A DNA stretch of 64,000 nucleotides, from positions 5,598,429 to 5,662,428 of the forward strand of contig BROE01000013.1 of assembly GCA_036571765.1 (NCBI GenBank). Reading direction: 5' to 3'. The translations under genes and the position numbers were made by a program. This stretch comes from Plecoglossus altivelis (taxonomy: Eukaryota; Chordata; Actinopteri; Osmeriformes; Plecoglossidae). The notes under the pieces were generated by a model. It was not told where the DNA came from, did no database searches, and saw nothing but the letters and a program-made list of their open reading frames with translations. Positions 19,297 to 31,916 of this stretch are shown piece after piece (within the stretch, counting starts at the first letter, position 1; each line of letters begins with the position of its first letter).

Positions 19297-19526
19297 ACTG
19301 CAATGAATAGAATAACATAGACAATATACAAACAATTGTGATTGAAAAACCAGGACAGCTTTCGAACCACATCATTCAGCTACCTGTATATCTGATGAAG
19401 GCATAATGTGTTCCTCTCAACAAAATAAGCACAAAGGTTGAGGTAAGGCCAAACTGTTGACCTCTGTCATGTGATAAGTTGTCCCTGACATATCAGGAAC
19501 CTTACAAAGTGTACACATGGCAGGGT

Positions 19527-22500
19527 TCAACTAGATTCATCTGTAAACCACTTCAACACATGTTCCTTGTTCTCTGCAGCCCATTTGATGTTGGCTATGG
19601 TCTTCTCTATCGCCTGCTCCAAGGCTAGAGTCCCTGAGCCAAAGCCAACAAGGGCATTGTCTTCTTTGAACTGTTTTAACTGCAAAAACAAAAAAGAAGT
19701 CCATGAGGTATCACAACATCATAAATCTGTATCAGAAAATAGAGCCCTGACTTAACACCGGCATAAACCACAGTGCCACAGTGCTCAGTGCTACGATGGT
19801 GAAAGTCCATGTGACAGCCCAGGGTCTCGTGCCTGTATTTATAAATACCTGTCGAAGTTCAAACTCAGTTGAAAATCTCCTGCTAACACCACTGATTAGA
19901 TTGGAGAAGGAAAATGAACCTCCTCCATACCTGGTGAAGAGATAGAGAAATATAGCAACAGCATGAGAGACAGAGATAATGGGGGATATCAGGAGAGATA
20001 GAGAGATAGAGAAATAGCATGAGAGACAGTGATAATGAAGGATAACAGGAGAGATAGAGAGATAGATGGAGATGTGGGGGTAGAGTCAAGGCTGACATGA
20101 TATTTCAGCACCATGTTAATGCACCTGCTACAGTAAGCTCATTGGGAATCATGATAACTCTCACTTACTGTTCAAAGATGTACTTCCACTTAGCTCGAAC
20201 GAAATCCCAAGCCAACGGCATCCCCACCACGTTACCGGCTATGTACTGGATGGTAGAGGTGGCATCCTGCTTCCTAATCATAGCTGGATTCAGGGTGTAC
20301 CCTAGATACCTGTTATTGCAACACAGTTCAACATCTTCGTTGTGCACATGCTGTGAGGAAGTACATAGTATGTCTTCTTATTAAACCCTGAACACAGTCT
20401 CACTTTACTCAAATAATGAAGGCCAGTAAAAGGTTAACATCCTCTATGATGAGGGAGGAATCAGGACTTTTCACGTGCTAATCACAATATGTAGCTTAGC
20501 TACTGCTACTGCCTTATTATCTGTTCATGTATTATTTTTCATTCATGTGATGTATAGATCTCTATATATACAGATCTATAAACTGTATGTGTTTTGACTG
20601 TAAAATATATTGTGGGCTGATGGCAGTCACAAATCTGTGTGTTGTCCACGTTTTTTCCTTGACTCAAACACTTTATTGCCTCAAAGAGAGACTTTGCTTC
20701 TATCACCATGTGTTTGAACAGATCATTATCATGCAACTGTTTAGAGACTCTCTCTCCAATCAGTTAGATGTCTTATACCTGTAAACCCGCAACCGAAACT
20801 TTGTCACACCATTCTAGAAACAACAATTTCCATAACAGCAGCTGCATCACTAAATCATAGGTGCGTATCTGAACTGTGCTGTACCTATTCAACAGCCAGG
20901 GTGCCTTGGTACAGGCTAGTGAGGCCCTGAGTTTGGCTGCTTCAGTGGCTACGGTGGCTCTCTTTGACATGTTCCAGGCAAAGTCCCACTCCTCCACCCC
21001 CCCTGCTGCTATGGCACTGCAGTACACCACCGTCTTCAGATTAGGATGAATCCTGTTGACACAATCGAGTTAGCTTACATCCCAAAGTGCTTTGTCGGAT
21101 GTCTGTCAAGTTCATTATTTTTTGTGCTCACGGGTTGTGGTCTGGGTTTTGCATCCACTGTCGGAACCAGCTTTGAGTGAGACTCCTGCAGCCTTCCACT
21201 CCCACGCTGCATGCCATCGATATGGCATTGATCTGATTGTACCTAAATCATGAAAACAAATGGAAATCCATTTAGGAAGGACTATAGATGAAACACTAAT
21301 CATTTGCATATTTGACATATGATAGAATAACTCATTATATATCTACATAAATACTAGATAAATATATCACATGTACTGTATGTGTGCAAGATGTAAAAGC
21401 TGTAATTGAGTTTTGTATCCATCAATGCGAAATATGAGCGTCTTTGATCGTACTGGTCATTGTGGCCTGAAGGTACTCTTGTCCAGTTTGATGTAATAGT
21501 TCTGAAGTGTTCAAAAAGAGGTCTAATTTGCTTCTTGAGGTATGCCTTTAGAGAAATTTATGATTATAGAAATATTGAAGAATCCAGAAAAATGTCATAC
21601 AGGAATACAGTTATAATGTAACATAACTTTTTATAATGACATTGACCATACCTGCAGAGAGCCAAAGACCTCAGTGCGGTCAAACATAAGGATGTAGTAG
21701 TTTAGGTTTCTAAGCGCAGATTCCCATGGAATATAATCTCTTTCCTGGGAAAGATACTTAGTGCTTTTCAGAGCCAATGTTGTGTTGATCACCTTAGCCC
21801 TGAATATACAAACAAGGTTGGTTTAGTAATACAAATGACTGGAGTAAGGATCTTAGGAGAATTGTAAATAGACGTTTCCGCACCTAGCAAGATTGAAAGC
21901 ATCATCTATTATCTGAGCACGGTTGAGGATAGGAATGACCTGCAAAAAAGATGGTAGGATGAAGAGTGATAATACATTTAGAAAGTTATGATCATAAAAT
22001 AATTTGCTGTTTTGGTAAGCTTGTCACCTGATAGTCTGTACTCAGTTGATTAAGCAGGCGTTCCCAGTTTTCAGGGTCATAGTTTACTCTGAAGTATCCA
22101 GAAACGTTTACATTGGCCAGTATCCATGCATTTCCATTTGTCCTGAGTGGAGGGTGAGTGCCTGTTTGTATCAAAAAATAAACATATAACCATGAATTGT
22201 GCTGTTTTCATTTAAAAAGTCTGTTGATGTGACATGATCTGGACTGGGAAGGGGTATGGGAAAGATCCAAATCATTTCCTCCAACCGTATTTATTGCACA
22301 ATATGACATGAAGATGAAAGATGCAGGCATTAGATACTGGCACCTGATTTCTGGAGAAGCCAGTGTTGCTCACAAAAACCTCCTTTTTTCATCCATTTAA
22401 TGGGGATAAACCAGTTATAACTAGAGACAGAATGGAAATGATTAGACAGAGGGAAACCCAACCTTCTGTTTTCTGTTGCCCTGGCATATTTGGGGGAAAA

Positions 22501-25447
22501 GGCAACCCCTTCAGTAGTCTAGATCAACTATACTTGAATTCAGATGGCCTTTCAACGACAGAATCAGGATCGAGAAGAAAGTGTTTCTGGGTAATGACTC
22601 CTGTGTGGGTGTCAATGGTGACAACAGGAAAGCCCATCTGAAGGGTCCAGCGGTTCATGATGTCCCTTACGGTGTGTGGGAGACTCATCCCAGGAGTATC
22701 TCCAACTGCCTGAGAAAACACACAAATTATCCTTTATCTTGAAGCAGCCCATGTGTAGTCAGCTCATATCATTGTTTAATTTTATGTGTGGCGTTTATCT
22801 TACTTTTTGAAGATGATCCCAGAGATCGGTGTAGACAGTGTTGTCAAAGGCAAACTCATTCAGGTATGACTACGCAGCGAAGAAGAAACAAGTGACCATT
22901 TTAATTGTTTGCAGAGATATTAGTGTGTGTATCCAGGTTCTCTAATGAATGCGCGACTCCAGTTCATTTGTAAAGAGTTATGATACTCACACTTAGTCCT
23001 CTGGCAAACACAGGCTCACTAAGAAACTCAGAAAGCATCTTAAGCACGGCTGCCCCCTGGTATAACACAACAGAAAGCTTGTCCTAAATCGAGCAAATTG
23101 TTGTGTGACGGTTCATCAACATTGTGCCTCTTCTTTGCTACGCCCACGAGTGTGTCTTTGTAGACGTGCTGTAGTGAATGTGCGTGAGAGGACAGAACCT
23201 TGCTGTAGGAGATAGTGTTGAACATCTCGCTGATCTCAGCAGGAGTGTTCACCTCTTCCTCTCCGCGGGTGAGAGGGTGGGAGGAGGCCAGGGCATCCAC
23301 AGCAAACACTTTGTGGATGTCATTCAGTAAGATCTGATCTTTCTGTCAAGCGAGGCATGGGTGAAAATCATGGTGAGTGAGAGAGATGAGTGTGAATCAC
23401 ACACACTTTCCATGGCTTCTTTAAAGAGAGACTTTAGAGACGGTTGGAACCTTGGTGGTTCCCATGACGTCTACAGACTGAGAGTAATGGAGGTGGCGGG
23501 TGGATCATACCATGTTCCAAGTGGGCTCTGCGTGGTCAGCCCCAAGGTACTCCACATAGGAGGCAAAGCCTTCGTTTAACCACAGGTCGTTCCACCATCG
23601 CAATGTCACCAGGTTCCCAAACCACTGAAGAGAGAAACACCACACTCAGCCACCAGCAGACATGTCTCGACAGGGAGGGATTTTAGATATTGCAACTGGC
23701 AGAACAAACAGTACCATGTGAGCAAGTTCGTGGGAGATAACAGTCACTACTCTTTCTTTGTTTCCATTCGAAGAGATGGTTTGGTCGTAAAGGAGAGCAG
23801 TCTCTCTGTAAGTCACCAGACCCCAGTTTTCCATTGCTCCAGCGTTGAAATCAGGCAGGGCAATTTGGTCTGCATGAAATCAGACATTTCTCTGCATTCA
23901 TTAATCTTTGTTCAATCCTTAATGTTTCTTCTACGGATGGAGTTACTGTTTACCATGGGGTTATGATTAATTAAGTGAGACAACATGTTGATGTAATGTA
24001 ACTTACCAGATTTGGAGAGTGGGTAGCTAGCATTGTAGTACGTTTCATAAAAGTTAAGAATTGGTCCTGTAATTTGTAAGGCATATTGCCCTTGTCCTTC
24101 CAAGATTGCTTTTCTGCGGGCCCAGATTCGAACCTCCAAAAGCAAAACGGATTTGTAGATTAACCTTGGTATTAACTGCTAATTGTATCTTCCACACCCT
24201 GTAACAATTAGGTTTGTATTACCACAATAGGGCTGTCTTCTCTTGATCCATCAATCATGGCAAAGTCACTAACAATGAATGCCAGTAGATACGTTGACAT
24301 TCTGCTTGTTGGCTCAAACTTAGTTACAGTGACCTCTTTGCCGTCTTTGGTTATGTTTGCAACATCTGGGAGAAGTGAGAGGAAAGAGTAAAACCCTTCA
24401 AAATGGAACGTAAAACTACATATAAACGTTGTTTCTGTCAGTTATTCGATTCTTTAGTTGCACAATAAGTTGTGCAAAATGTTACACTGCATTTGAAAGC
24501 AATGATCCAAGTACATCAACTAACCAGTCTCTCTTCCGTTGGACAGCGCCACAGTCCCATGGTCATGGATAAGGGTGATATTAAATATTGCTTTCATAGC
24601 CGGCTCATCAAAACATGGGAATGCTTTCCTGGCGTACGTTGCCTGCATTTGAGAAGTGGCAACAATTCTGTAGATAATAGTCCAAAGTCAATATTCGAAC
24701 ACAGAGCAAACACACCCAATTCTCTAAAAGTTCACAATTATGACTTGAAATATTGACAATATAAAAACTATGAACTGTAGGCCTACGTACAAAAATCGCA
24801 TTTTTAATATGAAATGTTTAATGTAAAATGCATTTGTCTTCTTACTTTTTGAGGCCATCCTCAATGTATTCACTCCTGTAGAATCCTTCCAGATCATCGC
24901 TAAGCTCTCCTTGAAATTCAGTTTTGAGTACATAGGTCTTTCCAACAGCCAGTTTACCATTTAGCTGAATAACAAGGTACTCTGTCTTCTGCTGTAGCCA
25001 AGAGTTTTGCATAGTAGGTGTTGTAGCTCCATCCATCCCAGTCAGTTTGGCATGGTGTCCTTCAAACAGGGTCAGGTTGAGCTTGTTTGAGTGAATGAGG
25101 ATCAGGTCCGTCTCCTTCACACACCTGAAGACCACAGCCGAATGTCCTGTGAAGATGTAGAGGCCATCTGGGTTCGTCTGCAGTCGTGGCCACAGAGTTA
25201 CGTTGTAGGAGATGGGTGCCAAAGAGTCAGGCAGCCTGTAGTGGTCCCAGACTCTGGTAGGGGTTTGTGGGGTTGGGATAGTTGGCAGAGTGCTGCTCCC
25301 AAGTGCTCCATCCCCTGGTCCAATACTGTTCTTGGCCTTTTCCTCATCATAAACAATCGACAAGGCTATGATGGTGGCCAAGGCAACGCCACCTAACACA
25401 ATTCCTGCCAATCCAAGTTTCTTGCTGATATAGTAGCCTTTCCCCAT
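19527..25447 (-). CDS. anpep: aminopeptidase N (M1 zinc metallopeptidase), copy B, complete, 20 coding exons
   Basis: Twenty exons join into an open 965-aa frame with the same intron phases as copy A. Exons from the 5' end: 25447-24846, 24667-24525, 24365-24223, 24133-24007, 23869-23715, 23624-23511, 23342-23199, 23056-22991, 22869-22804, 22709-22534, 22420-22344, 22161-22028, 21939-21884, 21799-21652, 21545-21454, 21242-21132, 21052-20885, 20309-20169, 19930-19849, 19679-19527. Exon lengths differ from copy A only in exons 1, 3 and 10 (by one codon each). It has MGKGYYISK, a membrane helix, a shorter stalk, GAMEN (349-353), HELAH (385-389), E408 and Tyr 474. Met again follows HELAH. The protein is clearly diverged from copy A apart from a nearly identical block in exon 1. 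Expected role: peptide trimming at the cell surface. It looks fully functional. Confidence 0.93.
19931..20080. repeat. GAGATA-rich tandem duplication in an anpep copy B intron
   Basis: Within the intron between the exons at 20309-20169 and 19930-19849, a unit of roughly 60 bp containing GCATGAGAGACAG, GATAATG and GGAGAGATAGAGAGATA occurs twice in tandem. It is low-complexity purine-rich sequence. Confidence 0.65.
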
Positions 25448-25518
25448 GTCCAGCCTCGGTCAACACAGATATGTGGACGACTCTCTGGTGATTGGAATGT
25501 TTTGTAGCTCCTCTCTGT

Positions 25519-25533
25519 AGTTAATGGTTGATC
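25519..25533 (-). promoter_or_regulatory. HNF1-like site upstream of anpep copy B
   Basis: On the minus strand it reads GATCAACCATTAACT, 72 bp upstream of the ATG. ATCAACCATTAAC matches 9 of the 12 specified positions of the palindromic consensus GTTAATNATTAAC. The copy A counterpart differs at two positions of the 15. Confidence 0.55.
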
Positions 25534-26691
25534 TATGAACATGGCATAGTCTGGGGTGGAAAATAAGATCAAAAAGGGGATGCCTAGGGGAGGAGAAAGA
25601 GGAAATGAGGAATTTTTCGTAATTTGTTGTGGAAGAACACATTTGTTCTAAAACAAATATTGAAGTGTAATCATTTCCTAGAGTTGAGTAAGAGTACCAA
25701 TGAACCTGCGTAAGACATGTTGCTTTAGGATTCACATTTGTTGTGGCCCTGCAACTTCAAATGTTTCCACTCAATCTGCTGACTGTGAAAGTAGTGTGTC
25801 TTCTTATGAGGTTCTTATGTTACTTCAGCCACCAGAAAACCCCCAAAACATTACAACATATGTAGAGTCATCCTCCCTCCCTAAAGCAAGCACATGAATC
25901 ATTCACCACTTTTGATCTGTGACACATTGCATCTTGTTATACAAGGCAGCATTTATAACTGATAACAACAACACTGCGAGATAATCTTGCAAGTGCTCTA
26001 TTAATCATATACAGTACATTTAATCATGAACAATGATAAGGCTTAATTGGCACAATACAGTTACATTCATAGGGATTTATGTTTAAAACTGGGATGCAAT
26101 CATGTTATGAATTAATAACATCCTTTTTATTATACTAAGAAAACCAACCTTTTGAACTTTAATGTGTGCTTCTTGTAGGTGTGATAGGTAGAGCCTTCTC
26201 CCAAAATTGCTTTAAAAGCACCCATAAACCACTAGAAATCACAAACATTTGCTATTCTTGTTGGGAAGAAAATGGTTAATTAACTGAGCTATGGACAAAA
26301 ATAATTCAGCAATTCCTACTATTTGTTGCCAGAATTGTAGAATAGTATGCCAGCCAAATAGTGGGACTGATAACCTTTTGATAACCTACCCTTAACATCT
26401 GGGAATAATGAAGAGAAATCTTCATTCAGTCTCTAGCTGAGACTAAACAAACTCGAGGGGTAGTTGTGAATGATCCGTTCAAACGTCTCTCTGAAGAAAC
26501 CAGTTAATAAGAAACACACTGTAACCAACATGGCCGGTTGGTTCATTGAGTTCACACGCAAAAAAAGATTTTAACACAAATTACTGATGCCAGGTACCCA
26601 TTGGAGCATTACGCTCCATAGTAGACTGAACTTTGCATGTCATCAAAATAGAAAATAGAAAAAGAAAAAAAACGAATAGAAAGACAGACTT

Positions 26692-26750
26692 AGCAAGAAT
26701 GTAGATGGACTAGTTGATACACAGCAAGAATGTAGATAGACTTGTCGATA
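26692..26750. repeat. two-copy direct repeat
   Basis: GCAAGAATGTAGAT followed by GGACTAGT or AGACTTGT occurs twice, about 40 bp apart. No function is evident. Confidence 0.6.
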
Positions 26751-29183
26751 GACTCCGTAAAAATGAGGAAATGTCCCTTTAGATATTCAAGCATTGTCGT
26801 TTTAGACCACGATGGAATAACTTCAGCCTATGGTCCCAACAACAAATGTACAACTGCCTAGATTGTAAACAAGAAAGCTTTAATCCAAAGCATGTGACCT
26901 AACCGAGGGCCGACTAAACAAACGTTCAGGTTTGAGAGTTTGAGTGTTTTGTTTATGGGAACAAAGTTGAATTTCGATCACCCCACAGGCCAAACGCCAT
27001 GCCATACGGGTCCATTTTAGACTGTTTGGATTTAACAAGTAGAGGGAAGAGCACACTATTTTATGAATATTTCTATTCTTAAACTGACTGAGCTGCAAAA
27101 ATCAAAGATGCAGTCAAGAAGTTCAAATGGTATTTATCTCTGTATTTAACTGTTGTTTTCTTATTTTTGGATTGAAACATTATTTGTCAGGCAAACACAT
27201 TTTTTCTATATTTGAGTATGATTATGTTCAAATGAAATATGCATATATATGACTGGTATAATATCCATCGGCTATTTAACCAAGACTTCCTAGCTGAGAG
27301 TTTTGTCCTTATTCTTAGTGTGTTCATGTCCTGTATGCAGTTTCTAATGATTCTAACTGAGGGACTACTGGCTCAGAAAAGATCTGTTCGCCATGATTTT
27401 CTAGGGATCTGGATTCCAGGAAATCGGAGACTTTTCTGAGTGAACTGATTGTAACTGTTAACACCTGGTGTTCCCATGAAGCTCCAATTCAACAAAAACA
27501 AACATGTTTACGACATCAACCGCTCACATGAAACAGAATGACATTTGAAACACATGTTGAACGGGTCAAACCTGACATGGTTCATCAGACATTTTGAGTT
27601 GTAGCACAATATAGGAGTCAGCGAAAGAAAACTGTAACAGTAAATCAGCTACACTTCCCTACAGCTAGGACACTGATACTGTCAATGTACACCACCTTCA
27701 CTCAGTTGGGCATGATACTATTTAACCTCAAACACCATGCAGGTAATGTAAGCCATAGTGCCTAACAAGACCATTTCCTACTCATAAGATAGAAAACAAC
27801 CCATACCAGTTGCTGTGCTGTAGTTACAGCTGGATATCCAATGCAAGTATGCCTTGAAAACGAACATGAGGCTGAAAGGATGTGGCTGATGTGAAGCATT
27901 CTTAGGACTCCCTCCCTAAATTCCCATCTGTGAGAATGGTGGGGGCTTCCAGTGTTTCCTAGTGCTATACTAGAAAGATGTTAGGAGGGAAAAAAGACCA
28001 TCCTGCAAGGGCTTCAGTGAGAGGGGGAGTGAAAGAATGTATGAACGAACCGGTGATCTCACTGTGGTTAAAGATTGTAACTCATGGGAAGGGGAGAGAA
28101 CCATGGCATATGGTACAAAATGTACAACTGCACAGCAACTAGCTACTTCCAACAGCTTCTTTATTTTCAAGTATAACTAACTCTAACTGTGTCATATGAC
28201 AGAGCCTTTTCACCACCAGAATTCTGTCAACAGACAGTTTTACAATGCAAGGAAGCGTCATATAGCTCATGCATTTTAAATAACCTTTTCATAGAAATTT
28301 TGAACAGTATTATTTTGTTATCAAATATTTTATAGTGAATACAACCATGGCCCTGGGTTGAGTGCATATAATGGTATAATTATATGTCATAACATATAGT
28401 AAATGTATGCTTGTTTTTTTCTATTTGGCAATGTTACATGAAGGTTTCTAATCCATATACATCATTCCAGACATGACTAATTCTGTTGTCATAATTGTGT
28501 ATCTGAAACTTAAAATGCATGGGAACAATGTTAATATTTACATAAAGGAAAGGAAAACATGTTCCACTCGGATTATAGCTGGTGTTGAAACACATTGACC
28601 AAGTTAAATATAAATGTACACATTTATGTCTGGATATGAGCTGTATATTAAGTCAATTCTAATGTATCAGGTTACATCAACAGACAAAATTGAGGATTTT
28701 TGTAACAAAAGCTGGAAACACAGTGATAGCTTTGGTGACACTTAGACAAATGACACAAAGAAAATCTCAACAACCCAACACACTAACAAATGTGACTGCT
28801 CTCATGAAACAGTGACTAATTGTAAAATGAACCACAACTAATATGACATGACACCAAATACAAAACAAAAATTACATTTTGCTGCTCTAAGTATTGAAGC
28901 AAAACCTGTAAATGCTGTGCAAATCACAAAACTGGAGAAATCTGAATTGAAATGTACAATAAGAATTATGCTACATACATTGTCCACAGGTATAAAAATG
29001 TACGAATGACTGCGGAAATAGCGGTTACGGTCCCATCTTAAAGACGAAACGATCCATACTCTCATTTCTTGAATATAAACATTTAGCCTGACTGATCAGT
29101 AGCACATTACTTTTTCTAAAGCAGACTGGGAGAGCGGAATCTCTCCAATGGCTCGACAGCATGGCCTGCTGTTCTCTGGCTGG

Positions 29184-31812
29184 TCAGAAGGGTGACAGGC
29201 TGGGAACCTTGATGTTGATGTCTCCTATATTGATGTTTCGTGGGATTTCTGGGAGGTTCATGTTCTTCACAGCTGAGACAGCACGTGCTGGAGCGGCTGA
29301 AAATCCCCCCTGAACAAAACCACGAGGGATTAAAATACACATGTTCTACGCAAGACCATAACGACACAATATGGGGAAAGGTTATCCTGCTAGTGCCAAT
29401 AAAAGGAGTCATTGCAAATCACACATTTTGACTAATGATGACGGAAAGGGAAAAGACAAAGAGCAGGTGATACGAGGTCATGCTCACCTCTGACTTTTCC
29501 ATGCGGTTCTGTAGTTCCACTTGGGCAACAATCTCATTCATGTTGGTCTCTAAAACCATGCCACCCATCACTACTTCCTGCAGAATGTAATGTACCTGAA
29601 AATTGAAAAGATAAACAAATTCCAGATGAAGGGGAAAGGCATGGAAAGGCACTTGTTGATTTATGAATAAACTATTAATACTAGAGTTGCTTTTAAAAGT
29701 TGGAAGTGCTTCCACTTGAGAGCACTCACTGTCCTGGGTACCCCAAAATCCCCTTCCAGCAGGATCATTTCCTTCCATGTTTCCGCCACAAGGCATTTAT
29801 ATTTTCTGCAGCTCAAAGTACTGACTTCAAATACAGCTCTCAAATACCACTGGGCCACATGACTTCAATTTCCTGCTGAGTTCAATTAAATCAAGATGGG
29901 TTTTATGTGCCCTCCTCAGCCCTTTACTTTTGCCCACAACTAGGTCATCAAGGCTGTTTATGGAAGAGTAAAAAGACAGCCCTGGTGCAATCTCTGAGAA
30001 AAAAATTGTGGATTGTCTACAAATTCTATTTTAGTAGTTACCTACTATCATTAACCTTTTCTTGATGAGCTTTACAATAGCCATGCACATTTTAAGATGA
30101 CTGTTTATGTACATAAACATATATACATGAGATATTGGTTTCTGGATTTGAAAAGATCAGTTATTTAGAGGGGATGTGGTTTGGACCACCTTAGAATCCT
30201 TGTATCTACATAGAAAACTGTTTTTGGATGATAGAATGAATTGTATTTATTTGATCCTTACCTTGTCCATATGAAAGATAAGGTCCAACTCGCAGACATT
30301 TTCAAAGCATTTATCCAGGGTCTCCACAAACACCTGTAATGATACACAGGTCAAAACCACGCTTGTAAAATTGGAATCAATTGCGGTTCTGAAACTGACT
30401 TAAAACTCAAAAAATGGCATAGCCACACTGGAAACAAAGCCACAAAAACCTACTCCTGTGTCAAGTCTTAGGATGAATTTAAGCAGATCTTCATACTGCC
30501 TCGAGCAACAATGGAGGGCATCTCACCTGTATAAGATCAAGAATTCCAAGCTCACTTTCTGAAGAGTCAACGCAGAACACAAAGTAGAGTGTGGCGTAGT
30601 GTCTGTATATCAGCTTGTAATCTGAGCCGCCAATTAGACTGCAGACAGAGAGAAAACAAAGGTAGACATGTTTGCTAGTGATAAGGTATACATTTCAATA
30701 CGGAAGGTCTTTCATCTAAAGCAATGCATCTCTTGCTCTGCCACTGAGCTACAACCATCCTTCTCAGCAGTTAAATGCTCATTAAATATACAGTATGATC
30801 TCTTTCTCATATCATAGTTTCTGGTTCGGGTGTGATGTCATTCTGAAAATCAAGGCCCACGTAAAAAAAACCTTAACCCCTTGCATCCCTCTACTTGTCT
30901 GCTGTTCATGTTTGCAAATAACAACAACGGTTAGCATTTAAAACTAGGCAAACTGAGGATGACTCGGGTATCTACTATCAGCCATTTACATAGCACGACT
31001 CCACTGCATTTGGTTTTATTGAGCAGTTTCAATTGAACAGATAAATGCCTTTATATTTAGATATGTAATGGCAGTGCAGGTTGTTTGTCTCTTCTCCGTT
31101 CATCTTGCCCTTAAATAAACCAAGTGCACGGATATACTTCTGTGGTATTTTAGGTACGACATCGTTGCCAGATAGCTGGACTAATATAGTAGTGTGGATG
31201 GACACTGTTGCGGAAATATTCGACACATGACAACAGTTTATTAGCTTAATAACGTTATCGTTTGTTCGTGCGTACTTTAACGGTTGCTTTGTGACTGTTG
31301 CTTTGTTCTACGAGCTGAAAGATTGTAAGTAGTGAAGCTACCTTCCGCCCTCCAAGAAGTTGCATACGTTGTCATCCCTCTTAGACACCAAATGGAACGT
31401 CTCTCGGATGATCTGCTGCTGCAAATCTTCCGCCTAAACAAACAATAATAATACTGGTCTTATTGTAGCTATCTTTAGATTGTTAGTTAAACAGTCAAAG
31501 CAAAAGCTTTATTGACAGATGTATAGCTAGCTGGTTAGCTAGTGCTATCTGAAGTAACAGTATGATAGCAAGACAGCTAACTAACTTTAGCTTAACATTT
31601 GGCTATCTGCATTTGTTCCTCACAGGATGATCGCATTTCTATAAAGATCATAATATCATCCGAGCCGGTAGTGTGCAAAGCTAACGTTAGCAAGCCTTTC
31701 GTATTCACTTGGTGAAAAAAGCATCGTCTTCATCAATACTCACAAAATATTGGTAGAATCGAATGAGCCGTGGTTTCCCATGGTTGTTAAATATTAAAAT
31801 AGCTTTGATCAT
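29184..31812 (-). CDS. ap3s2: AP-3 complex subunit sigma-2, complete, 6 exons
   Basis: Six exons (31812-31744, 31433-31342, 30638-30527, 30333-30262, 29595-29488, 29309-29184) join into an open frame of 192 aa; human sigma-3B has 193. It starts MIKAILIFNNHGKPRL, the conserved longin-like start of sigma adaptins, and contains FLEGGSLIGGSDYKLIYRHY and ATLYFVFCVDSSESELG. HMDKVHYILQEVVMGG fits AP3S2 rather than AP3S1. The C-terminal tail ends in NINIGDINIKVPSLSPF. Sigma-3 is the small subunit of the AP-3 coat, which sorts cargo from endosomes to lysosomes and lysosome-related organelles; sigma subunits help bind dileucine signals. It is transcribed in the same direction as the two anpep genes and away from igf1r. 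ANPEP and AP3S2 are also neighbours in human. Confidence 0.95.
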
Positions 31813-31901
31813 TTTAAATTGGTAAGTAAGATAAATTCAGAAGTCACAAGAGATGAGTTGTTAGCTAACTGTAGTAGCTTGCTTGACAGCTGGCGGATGT
31901 G

Positions 31902-31916
31902 TCCGGTCATTTCCGG
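31902..31916 (-). promoter_or_regulatory. two adjacent ETS-type motifs in the ap3s2 promoter region
   Basis: On the minus strand the sequence reads ACCGGAAATGACCGGA, about 90-105 bp upstream of the ap3s2 ATG. CCGGAAAT is the core recognised by GABP/ETS factors, which are common at housekeeping promoters without a TATA box. Use is inferred from position and motif only. Confidence 0.45.

Larger units (their letters stand above)
18634..19526. other. intergenic between anpep copies: copy A promoter and copy B 3' UTR
   Basis: Only 893 bp separate the copy B stop from the copy A start. No other gene is visible. Upstream of copy A are an HNF1-like site (18719-18733) and AT-rich TATA-like sequence (CATAAATA on the minus strand near 18690). 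An AATCTAT-rich short tandem repeat lies at 19231-19296. Confidence 0.6.
25448..29183. other. intergenic: anpep copy B upstream region and ap3s2 3' flank
   Basis: About 3.7 kb of AT-rich sequence with no supportable coding exon on either strand. It should hold the copy B promoter (HNF1-like site at 25519-25533) and the ap3s2 3' UTR. A TTTATT at 28160-28165 is a possible distant minus-strand poly(A) signal for ap3s2. A short direct repeat (GCAAGAATGTAGAT) lies at 26692-26750. Confidence 0.5.

Noticed and set aside
29184..31812. Assignment to AP3S1
   Set aside because: HMDKVHYILQEVVMGG, SLIGGSDYKL and the neighbouring ANPEP point to AP3S2.
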